From Panonychus citri (Eukaryota > Arthropoda > Arachnida > Trombidiformes > Tetranychidae), in assembly GCF_014898815.1 (NCBI RefSeq), contig NW_026515542.1, forward strand, positions 826,753 through 890,752: a stretch of 64,000 nucleotides of DNA. The letters run 5' to 3'. Position numbers and translations under genes: made by a program. The first letter of the stretch is position 1; the number at the start of each line of letters is the position of its first letter. The notes under the pieces were generated by a model that was given only the letters and a program-made list of their open reading frames with translations, was not told where the DNA came from and did not search any database. Of this stretch, positions 26,843 through 39,797 are shown in pieces.

Positions 26843-27315
26843 TGTAAGGAAACGCTTCGATCGGCTTCTTTTCCCTTAATTATTTCTCCATCAACAATCA
26901 ATTATATTTGTTTATCCCGCTTAATCTCTGTAACCAATCATCTCTTTCTTTACCTGCATAAATACCTATGCTATTTCTTTTCCACATCAGTTGAAAATAG
27001 TTGTTACTACTCATCTTTGTATTAATCTCAATCAGGTTATGTTAATGTCTAACCTTTAACTTACTCAAGTTAACTCTTCCCAATCTCTCAACTTCCGTTT
27101 CCATGTTATAAATCTCAAAGTGTTACTTACTTCAATAAACAATTTCCTAATTAACTAAATCGTTACTCAATTGCTCTTGCTAATTAGCTAAGAGGGATAT
27201 TAGGGTAATTTACTTTAAACCCTCTCACTAATTGCTAGGATTGCAGTTCGATCATTTCGGTGCATTTTTGTAAGGGTGCCTGTACCTCATCCCCGTGAAT
27301 TAATTAGACCTTACA
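26843..27315 (+). repeat. 3' LTR
   Basis: 473 bp, same ends as the 5' LTR. All ten bases of length difference come from short indels, mostly in C/T runs and CT repeats. AATAAA lies at 27,134-27,139. It carries the loop motif at 27,202-27,216 in the full AGGGTAATTTACTTT form. No clear polypurine tract precedes it; the nearest is the short run AACGGGG. Confidence 0.93.
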
Positions 27316-27319
27316 ATTT

Positions 27320-28566
27320 AATTTTCGTAAACTTTTCATAGTTGAAAGTTCAATCTCTGAATACATGTATCATGATTTGATGAATGGTGAACAAACTGAT
27401 GAAATGGAGAAAAACTTTATCTAAAAGTACTATGAAGATTATTTAATATTTAAAATTCTGAATCACTGAAGATTCTGAATAAATCTTGTGTTCATTTAAA
27501 GTGTTGACAAAATGTCAAAAATGATCAACATGCCAACATGATAACACATTTAAATCTCAATAGTATTATAAGATAATCATGAATTCTCAATTTTGTAAAG
27601 TAAGATGATAAAAACGAAGCAATAAAAATGGAAAGAATCAAAATATTTTTTAGAGAAAAAAAGTTCTAATGACTTATTTTTATTCTGAAAAAAAAAATTC
27701 GAGACTCGAAATGTATTTACATTTGTATCTTTCCTCTGAACTCAGGTTAAACTGTAGATTGAGTTTGCTTTTAAAAGTTAAGCTTGAATCATTTTCTGAA
27801 TGAGGATTACATTGAATTCAAATAGTCACTTGATGTAAATTCATTCATATAAAAAAGTTTCATTTCCTTGTGATTTAAATTTACTCATGTTCAAGGGTTA
27901 AAGTTGAAAGGTGATGTTGGATAACCTTGAAAAGCTATTCAGATTAGTAAGTGAATTTGGTTCATTTTAAGGTTAAGCTTATCCATGGATAAAGATTAGA
28001 TTGATTGAGTCTCATTCTCATGAGATAATGTTGAACATTTATTCTGGATACTATTCTGAGTATTTATCATGCTTGATGCATATTCACATTGATATTATAA
28101 TAACAACAAAGAAAGTTAAACTGTTCAATATAAATGTTTATCTTTGTGAATTTCAATATGCTGAGTTATTTATTAGCATTTTGTGTTGTTTCACTGAATA
28201 CTGTACATGATAATCATGATAATAATAATGCATGAACATATTGAATGAATATTCAAATGGGATGAACAAGAGGAAATTTATCTCTCTGAATTTTCACCAG
28301 TTGAGAATATACTTTTTTTTTCACTTGCACCCAAGTGGATGGAGGAAAAGGAAGTGAACAAGTAGGAAGACATTGAATATATATTACATTAGGAGAGAAG
28401 AAAATTCAATCTCACCTTATATTTATGCAGAATGATGAAGATGAGAAAGAATTGAAACTGAATATGTTTTGCTTTTTTTCTAAGAATTTACTAGGATTAC
28501 ATATTGTTAGAGTTATCGTATATGTATGATAACGGAAGTTGATGTAGATATGCATTCATGCAGATA

Positions 28567-28652
<86 letters not shown>

Positions 28653-31600
28653 ATTCTTATTGAATTAATTCAATGTACTGTTGTAGATTAGGCTGGATAA
28701 AGGTAGGAAAAAGTTCATTTGGTGTGTAGATCTCATAGAACTCACTCCTAAGATGGTAACAAATTGAACTTAAAAAGTTATCAATGAATTGGAATGAAAA
28801 CTTCCATGGGCCATTGAACTAAGTTTCGTTGACACAATGGAAAGTTGTTCCAATTCAATGACATGAAGAATGAAAATTAAAGAGGGAAAGTAGCAAAAAA
28901 AGCGATGGGAAATAAGTGAAGACACTCAATGGAATGAACTTTCTAAGTATCACATAAAAAGTTCTGGTTAGATAATTTTCTGAATAATAATAATAATAAC
29001 TTTTCTCTCCTAGCCAATGCTATCATGAAAGTCTAAGAGCACGTTTATCCTAAACAGGGAAGCGAAATATTCAGCTCAGAACTTAGATCAAGCTACACTT
29101 CCATTATATATCTTCAGGTGAATGTGATTACATGCAGGAGATTTTTTCTGATTTTTTTACCGACATATTTAATATCCAAGTTGGTTGTTTTCCTTTAAGT
29201 TATATGCCTTTTTTTTACCTCCAGTGTCTTCATCATCCAGAGGGAAGATCTTTCAATAGGTATGAAAAAAGTTCTGAGACTAAACGTGAAGATGAATAAG
29301 AGAGCCAACTGACAGATAACTTCTGATGAGTGTTCTTGTTATTTGATAATGATAACCTCTAGAGAGAAACTTGAAGAAACTATTTTTTCTTTCTTTTTAT
29401 TCAGATAGAATTCAGTTCAGGAGAGATGAACGATGAAAAGATTGACTCTGATGTTCATTAGAACTTTTTTTCCCAATTCTGTCTCTGATCTTTTTTCATT
29501 TATCTTTTTTCCTCGAATCATTGAGTTCCATTCTTTATAATAATATGAAATTTACTTCAATGTTTTCATGGTTATCAATTGAATTAGAATTTAATTTACT
29601 TGGAAATCAGATTTCTCATCATGAATTGTTCATTCACAAGCTAATCATCAAGATTCAGGTGCAAGAAAAAACATTTATTGTATTTACCTGAATACAAAAA
29701 ATGTTTACATTGATTTTTTCATGATGATAATCATTATTTGCATTCATCAGGTAACATGGTTTAAAATTATCTCATGAGAGCCTAAACAAGGTAAGGAAAA
29801 AGTTCTGAGAGATTCATGATCCTGATAAACATGATTAATCCAACTCTGTGAATACAACAGGTTAACACTTTCAATACACAGAAAAAAAGTATTAACTCAA
29901 ATAATTTCTAAATGAATCAATTGATTTTGTTTGGAATTAATTTTCGAGTGAATAATGATTAAACTAATCGTATCATGATTAGACTAATTATCGGTAAATT
30001 ATCAGTTTGATTGTAGCAACAACCAGGATATTTAATCGTTGATTCCATGTTCAGTTATATCCCTTCAAGGTTCAGAATCAGATTTTGGTGAATATAAATT
30101 GATAAAAATTAGCTCAGTTAAATAGTTGTAATATCAGTCTCATTATCATGAATTATATCAAATTGCCTTGAGGCAAATTGTTTGTTTACCTTTAATTTGT
30201 CACAAATTTAGTTTCTTAGAACTTATTTTTCCCCATTCAAATACGAAAAAATCTCTACCTATGTATTAATATCATGGTGATGATTATGATTATGTTTTTC
30301 CTCCATGGTGGTATTAATATATATTCACCATGAAAAAATGTTTGTTCATGATGAAAATTCATGTAGATTCAACTGAAATTTTTTTCCGCTTCCTCTATTT
30401 CCCTGGTTAATTAATTAATCCAAGATTGAAATCAATGCTGGATGGATACATTGTTAATTAATTATTATATTATATTATCATTAGAGCCATTAAAATGATT
30501 AAGTTAACCAGAATTGCTTTTTTTTTACCTCAGTTGATTAAATGACGATGATGATATTATTAATGTAATAAAATCATTTTGACAATGGTGATAATTAAGA
30601 TTATCATTTTATTCATAAGCATGTAACCAAACTAAATTAGTTTAATTATACAAGAGATACAATTAATGTTCCCACACGTAATCAGCTTGATTTTAATCGA
30701 TCGTCATTAATTTTACCATTGATTTAGTTTGATGGAAAAAGAAATCAAAAAGTTCTGAACATTTACTAAATCATCATTTCCCTTTTAGCTGTGAGTTATA
30801 TATGGTGATTACTTTGATTCAGTTAAATTACAACTTGTTCGACAATTACTTTCATTTCTGGTTCTAATTATCATTTTCTCCTCGAGTTATATGCTTCATG
30901 ATTGACAACTATAAGAGAAGAAAAAAGTTTATTCTCGAATAAAGTTTTCTCGAAAATCTCATTGCTCAATAGAAGGTGAAATGGATGTTCTAATCTTTAG
31001 ATCTTAATTTTTTCACCTCAACCAGTGTTTCCATTAATTCTGATAATATCCTAATTCCAGGATTCTATTAGCCGAACAAGGAAAATGCTCATTACCACCC
31101 ACTCATATCTCTCGTGTTTCCTTATTCGAATACTCTGACATGTCCAATCCTGAATTGCAAAAAGTTCTGTAGCATAAAAAAATTCCAAAGAGAAAAAGTC
31201 ACAGATTAGGCTTCTTTTTGTTCTCATTCTCTTGATTTCTGTCAAGAATTTTTTTTCTTCCCATGAACATTCATCTTCCATGCATCTTTGCCTCATATTC
31301 TGTTCATTTACACTGTAATATATTCAATGTTTGATTGATTGTCCATGGAAAGATTAGGATAAGAAACATTTCCCTTTAGATGAAACTTTTGTTGCAGCAA
31401 GTCAACTATTAGACATTTATTTCTATTGATCATACTCTTGACCATTGGTCATTCCTGAAAATCCTGGAAAATTAACATTGTATTCACATTTGAACATGGA
31501 TACAATATGTTAATATTATCTGTCTCTCTTTCACTCAAAATGATATTCACTTTTCTCAGATCAAGCTTTACTTTTGTCATTTCTAACCGTAAAAATCATG

Positions 31601-31993
31601 TTGGTTCCATTCAGATCTATTCAGACTGAATTTCCAGTAGTTTCTTTTGCAGTCGAAGATGATAAAAGAGAGAAATAAAGATGATATGTATTAGTAGCAA
31701 TAGTCGGACAAAAATTGCGGAAAATTTGAATATCTACCTTTACATTCAAGAAAATGAGAATTGATTATCCATTGAGATAATAGCAACGATATTGAGTATC
31801 GATAGTATTCTGTGTATATATCATGTAAAACTTGAAACTAATTCTGTAAATTGATCCTGTGGAAATGGTCACTTGGCCATTTGGTGATTTTCAATCATGC
31901 CTAATGAAAATTGTTTGTTTTGTTTGATTTTCCAAACATTTCCCTGTACATGAATCTAATTTACTAATTGAACCTCGATCTTGTCTATAATAG
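27320..31993. other. AT-rich non-coding DNA left of bib
   Basis: No supported coding exon. It contains an 80-bp GA tract and several copies of the word AAAAAGTTCT. It is either an intron of the bib gene, if the missing upstream exons lie further left, or its upstream flank. Confidence 0.6.
28570..28649. repeat. (GA)40 microsatellite
   Basis: An uninterrupted 80-bp AG/GA run, the longest simple repeat in the window. Confidence 0.95.
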
Positions 31994-34900
31994 AGTCTCA
32001 ATTCCTGGTCATCAAGGCGCTCTCGGCATCTCTCTAGCTCACGAGTCGCTTAGCGCAGGTCAAATTTTTGGCGTCGAATTTGTCCTTACCTTTCTGATTG
32101 TGTTCACAATTTTCGCAACATTGGACATCAACAGGAAATCCATGGGAAATGATTCAATTACCATCGGATCGGCTTACATGGTCTGTTCATTAGCAGGGGT
32201 GAGTTACCCGATTTCTTGAACAGTTCAAGTTCGTGATAAAGTTTTGTGAATAATATAAATATGATAAAACAAAGTGGAAGTTGAAAAAAATGAATTAATC
32301 TCAATACGATCAAACAAAGCAACGATAATTATTATACGATAAAAGAAGCCAATTAATTATATCATATGAAACATTGTGATTAACTTCATGATCATTAATT
32401 GTTATACTTAAATTAAGCCTTAGATTATTATCATTATTGCAAAATAATCACCTGTCAGAATGCTTAGTAAGCTTTAATATTATCGTAGTAACTTTTTTGC
32501 TCCCTTGATATATTAATACTTTGCCAGTGTTCAGGGTTCATGATGATCTATTTATCCTGAATGAAATTCAGTTTCTCCCTGTTGTTCATTGAATCATCTT
32601 GTCATTTAGATGAGATAACTAATATTAATTGTTAGAAAACAATAAAAACCTTTAAGGTATAATATTTCATCGTTCATTAGCTTTCAATGTAACATAATCA
32701 TTAATTGTGATCGTCAGCTAATTTAAAGGATAATCACAATCAAAGGTTATATCATAATTGTAGTTGATATTTTTGTTCTTTCCATGATAATATTTATGTT
32801 ATTGTCAAATTGTTACAACAATTAAGCTTATCCAAATAAACTTGTTGTGGTCAGTGAAGCTAAAAATAGTCTGGACAATTAACGATCAAGATAATGATGA
32901 TAATAATTGCGATGATTATTATAACCTAGGGATTAATAGTGAATCGAGTCAATTGTTATTGACTTTTTCTTGTTGTCCGTATCTAAAGTTATCATTGGAA
33001 TTGGAAATGTAATAATAATTCAATCAGAATTCCGAACAATTGAATTATCTTTGAGTTTCCAATTTTTTTGTGAAACTTTTTTTTTCTCAAGTGAATCAAA
33101 AGATTTAAATGTTTTCACAATTTCTTAGTTTAAAAGTTTCACAAATTCTGATGGTAACATGAAAATACATGGAAAAATAAAGAAGAAAAAGAAAAGAAGA
33201 AAATTCTAATGAAATTCAGGTTGACCAATTTTTTTTTCTTCTTCTCTCTCTAAGGTCAATAACATGGTCACTTTGAACATGATGATGATTGTGTAATAGT
33301 AACAGTAAACATAAAGTTCAGTTAAAGGTTATACTTATCTTCACCATGTATCCACAATGATAAGACTCTGTAGATATAAAATCTCACCAGTAAATAGATT
33401 GAAAAAAAGTGACCACGTAAAAGAAAACAAAAATTCAGAGAGATGGACACAGAATCCTGAGTAACCATATTATACATTATGATATTATGATATTCGTGTC
33501 TTATCAAAGTTGATCTGTATTCATTATCATGATCATTTGAGTCCCAATGATAGAAAATCCAATGGCAAAAAAGTTCAGTGATATTATCATATCATGGAAA
33601 TTAATTCTTGAATAGTATTTTCATTATCTCTAATCCAATGGAATAGATTTGTTTACATGTTAATCACTATCTTTCGAAAATGAATCAGAGTTTCATGGTT
33701 AGAACTTTTCTTTTTGTTTTTTCTCTTTGATAAAATGCTCATTTTTATGATCGTAATTAATTCATATACATATTATCATAAATGTTCATTGGTTTTCTCC
33801 CTGTAAATCATCAATTGTTATTCAGTGGAAAAATTAATATGTAAATTAACCGCGAAAATGACATCAGATATAACTCATTACATTAGAATCAACTTGTTGT
33901 TCAATTTTCCATCTTCATCCTTATTAATGAAAAGATGAAAACTTTTCCAATTGAATTAATTTATTCACTTGCAGAATTTGTATTATTACTCATGTAACTA
34001 TCATGGTTGAGTGTTTAGTATAAAGGATTCAAAGGAATCAGAATCAATCATCAGAATAAATTTCCATGATAAATGATTAGAATGATGAAAATGTAGTTAG
34101 TGATTTATCATTTAAATAAAGTAAACGGTTAAGGTGAAAAATGGTGATTAATTATTCAAACAATTAGACCAGATGATTGTTTCTCATGCAAATGAATTAT
34201 TCAGGTTTATATTCATTTCAACTTTTTATTCAACTTCTCATTTCCAGCTACCTGCCAGTGGAGCTTCATTCAATCCCGCTCGAGCACTTGGACCCGCTTT
34301 CGTTATGAATAAATGGCGACATCATTGGGTAAGTGCGATCCTGTCATGATAGTAATTCAGAATTCACCTCTCAGAACATCGAGTCTTCAATTCATTAATC
34401 ATAAAATTTGAATATACTCATTGATTCATTAGGTTTACTGGATTGCACCAATAACTGGATCAATGTTGGCTGGTTTAATATATGAATTTATATTTGATTC
34501 AAGGAAGAGTAAAAATTTAAGAGACACAATTGATGATATTGATAAAGGTGAGTATCGATAATCATTATCGTAATTACCATGATTAATATCCGAGACAATA
34601 CATTTTCCTTCATTTTCTCAACCAAATTCAATGAAATGGAAGAAGAATAAAGTTTTGAGAGATTCAATTCTCTGAAAGAATAGAGGAAATGTCTAAGTTC
34701 ATATTGTAATAAGAATAACAGAAAAAAATATATAATATGATCCATAGTATTTCCGTTGATGATAAAGAAGGAGAAGAAGATATTTTAGAATTAGATTTTT
34801 ATTGTTACAATGAGTTTATTATTATATCTCGAAAGGAAATGTCTGAAAGAGGAAAAGTTACCAAGAAAAATGTCAGAATTTTCAACAATAACAACAATAG

Positions 34901-35713
34901 TAATAAGACAATTAAATTTGATTCTTTATTGATCTTTGATTTATTGATTAATAAAACTTTTCAGTTTGCAATACGAACGAGGATCATTATGATGAACCTG
35001 AGGTTAAGATGAGCAGTAAAACTATTATGGGTTTCCCTCTAAGCGGAAGTTCACATTCAAATTCCGGAAGTAGTTCAAGTTCAACCCATCAATCAAATAC
35101 AACAGGCTATTCAAGTATCAATAGTGCCCATCAACCAGTTAATATTATCAACACCAATCCACAATCAGTACATCTCCAACATCATCCACCTCCACCACCA
35201 CAATTACCGCCTCATCTCCTACCACATCTTCCCCAACAACACCAACCAAACTCATATAACACCATCAACACCAACACCAACACCAACAATAGTAATAATA
35301 ATAACCTTGGCTTAGGTCATTCACTGGCCAATACTTTTCAACATACAGTGATAACTCATGATGGCCTTTACATGGGCAATGGGAATAATAATAATAATAA
35401 TAATCATATAAATACCTCAGGTAATAGTCATGTGACACCATTGTTATCATCATCTTCCGGATCCTCTTCCTCTTCATCTTCAACCTCATCGTCCAATTAT
35501 CATCCACAGTTCAAATCCAATAATAATCATAACAACAACACCATCAACAACAATAATAATGTTAATAGCAATTCGTATGCTGGAATTTACGGAACTCGAG
35601 CATCAACATTACGACATTTATCAAATCGAATGGATTTTAATAATTCTAGGAATGAGATAACATCCAGAGAAAATATCATTAATAATAATAATTGTCAACC
35701 AGGAAAATATTGA
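31994..35713 (+). CDS. bib: Big brain-type aquaporin, 3' four exons
   Basis: Membrane channel family (MIP) member closest to Drosophila big brain, a neurogenic protein of the plasma membrane. Exons are 31,994-32,198, 34,248-34,328, 34,433-34,547 and 34,965-35,713; all junctions are GT-AG and the frame holds throughout. They encode membrane segments 4 and 5 (from GQIFGVEFVLTF), the second pore loop with the NPAR motif (ASFNPARALGPAF), and segment 6 (HWVYWIAPITG). A cytoplasmic tail of about 250 residues follows, very rich in Ser, Asn, His, Gln and Pro with Asn runs. The long low-complexity tail and the segment order fit bib rather than a short water channel. Membrane segments 1-3 and the first NPA loop are not found in the window. 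The 3' end faces the SLC10 gene. Confidence 0.88.
32199..34247 (+). other. bib intron (2.05 kb)
   Basis: Donor GTGAGT at 32,199 and acceptor TTTCCAG ending at 34,247. AT-rich, no gene seen inside. Two shorter bib introns (34,329-34,432 and 34,548-34,964) follow. Confidence 0.85.
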
Positions 35714-35767
35714 TTTTCTCACAATTCATACACCTTAATACTGTAATTAACGATATGTATTCATAAC

Positions 35768-35875
35768 AATAAACGATCCTAATTGTAAACTTTCATAATT
35801 AATCACTTTCGGTGATAAAATCGTAAATTAATAATCAGCAATCAATTTATCAATTTTGCGAATTTTTCAAATAAA
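35768..35875 (+). terminator. bib polyadenylation signals
   Basis: AATAAA occurs at 35,768-35,773 and 35,870-35,875, about 55 and 157 bases after the stop codon. Either could end the bib transcript before the convergent SLC10 gene. Confidence 0.55.
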
Positions 35876-36088
35876 TGTTGATTGAATCACTTTTAAAATT
35901 GTTGTGTTGATTGTTTGAATGATCAACTAACCAGTTGATAGATTAGTAAAGTAAATTACAAATTACAAAGAGATTTAAAATCTTACTAAATAATTAAATT
36001 ACTTTCTTTGTTTTTAATCTGTAGGTTTTTTTTAAACTAAATTAACTTAATATTAATAATTATATATCTTTTAATTGTTAACAATTGG

Positions 36089-39000
36089 TTAAAAACTTTT
36101 AACGGCATTAAAGCCATTTACTGATTGGGGTGTACGAAGATGCTTATGGATAATTTCATCTTCGGGTGGACTGTAAATGACATTTTTTGATCCTTTACAA
36201 TTGCAACATCGTTTAATTATCCAGAGAAACATCAATGGAATCGGTGTCATTAGTGAAGCCGCGACGGGTAGTAGTGTTGCTAAATCGCTTTCGGGTGGTT
36301 TAAGTGCTAAACGTATCAGCATGATGGATATTCCTGTATTTTGGACTCCAGTTTCAATGGCAATGGCTATTTGGTCAGCTTTTTCAAAGCTAAAGATAAC
36401 TGCAAATACAAATCCAATAAGAAAACCGACCCAAACATTGAGACCCGCTGAGATTAAGATACGCCAAGTTAATAGTTTAACCATAGACCAGTAAACGTAA
36501 GTGCTGAATATGACTATGAATATGATCATTGCTGTAGATACAGGAGCCAATATCCGTTTACAGATCTAAAAGGAAATGGAAATTTGTATAAATTGATTAA
36601 TCAACATGAAACATTATGGAAAACGTAATCAACGTATCAACAAATTAAGGTAATCAAAAGTTACAATATTTCCTCAGTAATTAAATAACTGTAAGTGAGG
36701 AGATAATCTGGAAAACTTGATCAGGTTTCCGTTTAATCATCAATCAATCGATTCAATTTAAAGTTGGAATTAACTTCACTCTTGATTAATTGACATTTGT
36801 AACTTTTGATTGTAATTATTGTAGTTTTTCAAAGGCAACAATTTAGAGTTATCATCGTGATGATATACCTTGGAAACTTTGGGAAGATATTTTTGGAAAA
36901 GAAGACCGATTCCTAGGAAAAAGGCCATTGCGGCCAATGTCCGAACGATTTTTATATAAGGGACATTTATTGTACTTGGACCATTAACGTAGATTCCCAA
37001 AGTAAATAACCAAAGAGGAATCATAACTGTAAATTGAAAAGAAAAGAGAAAAGTTTCCAATCAGTAATCGAAATCGAAATTCAGGAAAATTGATTAAATA
37101 TCAACAATAAAGAGAAGAGCAAAAAAATCAAAATCTGATTGCAATTATCGAATTGATAATCAACCAAGTCAAATAAACAGTTTGTGAACATAAATCTTAT
37201 GAGTACTTAATCTTAACTCAACTCAAGTTGTTCGTTGATTGTGAATTAAAGTTAAAGTAAATTGTATGTAATTAATGAATAAAGTACTTTGTGGTTAAAT
37301 TGTAAACCTCGCCGGTGACTAGTGACCTAGTTAAATACTTACATAAGGCGGCGAAGGTGCTGATGAACGTCATGGTGAGGCTGAGGTTGAGGTTACCACC
37401 GAGGAGAAGGGTCCACATGTTGGAGGCATTTCCACCGGGTGAACATCCGAAGGCAAATAAACCAAACCAATAGTAATAAGCTTCACCGGAGAGCAAAAAA
37501 TAGCCCACTATCCACGCCGTCTACAGATATAAATTTAATAGAAAATATTGATACAATTAGTTGATTGTTTGGAAGAGAAAAGAAAACAAGGTTAATTGTA
37601 ATCAATTTCCAAGTATTAATGGTTTGGTATCGATAAGATTTTATACAACTTATACATTTCTGTTTACGATTAATTGTTTAATACCTTCAATTAGATTTAA
37701 TCTCATTTTCACTTTAACCTTTACAACATGATAATCAAGTTTATCTATCGTTTATAAATGTTAACTATTTCATTTAGATCATTAATTGATGTTAATCAAT
37801 TGATTGCCCTTGAGCAACAATCACTATAATGATAATAAATTGCTCAATGAATTAGCGGTTGTTATTAATAATATAATAATTATTTGTACATTTATTATAT
37901 CGTTGTAATCAGTAATCAAATTAAAAGTGAAACAAAATGATTAACATTGAGTTTCCTTATTCTAATTCAGTCTTAATTGTTATTGTTGAATGATTTTGAT
38001 TAAGATAGACACGTTGATTGTTGATCATATTTGATTTGTGAAACTTATCATTAACAATTTACTAGACTATTTAAATCAATTGATTGAAATGGATTTAAAT
38101 TATTCTAAATTTTAATTATTAGTATTTAACTAATGTTAATTGTTGGTATAATGGTAAATTATACAAAATGAGGAAAAATTAATTGGTAAATGTTAAGCTA
38201 ATGATTTAAAAATAGTAAAGTTAATTATCATCATAATTGAAGTAGAAAATAAAAAACTAATCACCACAATTATGGTAAAATTTACAATTAAACTTGAAAA
38301 TCAACTAATCATCTTGTTCAAGTAAATTGTTGATGAAATTATTTACAATTAAGAGGAAGAGGGAACACAAAGCCAATATAAGAGAAGAAGAAAAAATTGT
38401 AAACTGGTAAACAAGTTAATCTTAATTGTAATAATCAGTTGATCATTTAAGAAATTACCTCATTCGTATATGTGACCTGATCAAACAACTTTTAAATCTG
38501 TTGACCTAATGGTCAATTTGTCAAGATAATTAAGAATGAAATTCATTCATTCTTACTTGGAACGTTTATCAATATTAATTAATCATTACATTAATCACTT
38601 GGAACAATGGACCAACTGACCAACATTGAATGTGAATCATTTTGATGCTGGTTAATTGTGTTAAAAGGGGTTAAGCTAATTTACTGATTAAAATGATGGT
38701 GAATGGAAAATATCAAGTTGATTCTTACAAGATTAACATGTTACCAAGTTTAACTTTAGAGAATTGAAAGTTTTCAGAAAAAAAATGAGGCCAACTTATT
38801 ATGTAGTGCGTGAGATTTTCATTCTTACTGAAAACCCACTTAACGGCAACGGAATCTTTCAAAATCAAGTAACGGTAACACGAAGTCAAATGTTGGCAAA
38901 ATTTTAAGAAGAAAAGAACAAAAAAAAGTGACAACACAGCAAAAAAGAATTTCAATTCAACAATAAGAAGTAAAAAAAAGTTGTTTCTCTCCCCCTGAGT

Positions 39001-39797
39001 TTCTATTAACTTGTAATTTCCACCATGAGAAGGTGAGCGAGTGAGTGATTGATTGATTGAATATCGATTTTGTCTCTTACCAAAGGCATGACCACATATT
39101 GAGATATTAAACCAATTAGAGGTGCTATTGGCTTCTTAAGGACACTTTGAATGACCACCAGATCAACAGCACATCCCATGTTGATGAAATTCAATAGAAC
39201 CAGGGAAACGACTGAAAGGGTGAATACATTTTCCAATTTACTATGTTTAAGTGAGACCAGAATAGATAATTGATTTGTTTTGTCAACAACATTTTCACCA
39301 TTAACCAGTGAATTTAGATTAACGGTTAAAGATTCAGCTGATGATGAAATATGTTCATCATCTTTTTGAGCACATGGTGGATTATCTTTAAGAGCACTTG
39401 TTAATCCATTGGTGTAATGAGTATCATTTGGATTAATGTATTGAAGGAAAAGGTTTGTGTGTCCCAATAGTTTACCAACTATTGTGACCGACGATGAATA
39501 ATTGAAGTAGCCATTTTTATCTGGGATGAGATAAGCTTTATCCAAGGTGATTCTTTTCATTGACCCATCGGTCTTAAGGTCAGCAACACGAGGTGAACTG
39601 ATTCTCAATTGATAGTAAAGGTGACCATCAGCATAAGTAGAATGAATTTTATCGGTTAGAGTGAAATTGATGAGTGTCGATTCACCTTCTTTGATTCTAA
39701 CCTCATTGATTCCATAATTTACGGAAAGGGAAGTAACTATTTGAATAAATAGACAGAGTAAAGAGTAAATAAAGGTCAAAAGGATAACGGGACACAT
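36089..39797 (-). CDS. SLC10-family (sodium/bile acid cotransporter-like) membrane transporter
   Basis: Complete four-exon gene read from 39,797 leftward: exons 39,081-39,797, 37,343-37,520, 36,869-37,026 and 36,089-36,565, all GT-AG, giving 509 residues. The first exon encodes a signal peptide (about 1-23), an extracellular domain of about 165 residues with N-glycosylation sites at N44, N99 and N124, then a membrane segment with the NMGCAVD motif. The second exon carries the SLC10 signature GCSPGGNASN (264-273). The last carries IAIETGVQNTGI, another SLC10 hallmark. The large ectodomain fits the SLC10A3/A5 or P3-like subgroup more than the short ileal transporters. Substrate is unknown. The start is chosen because it gives a clear signal peptide. 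A 1.56-kb intron follows exon 1. Confidence 0.9.
37521..39080 (-). other. First intron of the SLC10-family gene
   Basis: AT-rich, donor GTAAGA at its right edge on the minus strand and acceptor CTGTAG at its left edge. No other gene seen within. Confidence 0.85.

Larger units (their letters stand above)
15391..27315 (+). mobile_element. Ty3/gypsy LTR retrotransposon with an extra exonuclease-like ORF
   Basis: An 11.9-kb element bounded by two direct LTRs that start TGTAAGG and end CCTTACA. The 4-bp word ATTT lies just outside each end (15,387-15,390 and 27,316-27,319), the expected target-site duplication. Inside, in order on the plus strand, are gag with a CCHC knuckle, aspartic protease, reverse transcriptase, RNase H and integrase. 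The protease-RT-RNase H-integrase order is that of Ty3/gypsy, not Ty1/copia. A 2.4-kb non-coding zone of hairpins and then a large third ORF precede the 3' LTR. The frame is broken several times by small indels in gag, RT, the RNase H/integrase junction and the third ORF. The LTRs differ almost only by short indels, so the insertion is young or the breaks are partly sequence error. Confidence 0.93.

Noticed and set aside
31051..31296. 81-codon minus-strand frame left of bib
   Set aside because: No recognisable domain, no supporting exon structure.
35265..35507. Minus-strand frame rich in Tyr and Trp/Cys
   Set aside because: Antisense shadow of the bib tail repeats.
36177..36494. Plus-strand frame of 105 codons
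   Set aside because: Antisense shadow of the last exon of the SLC10-family gene.
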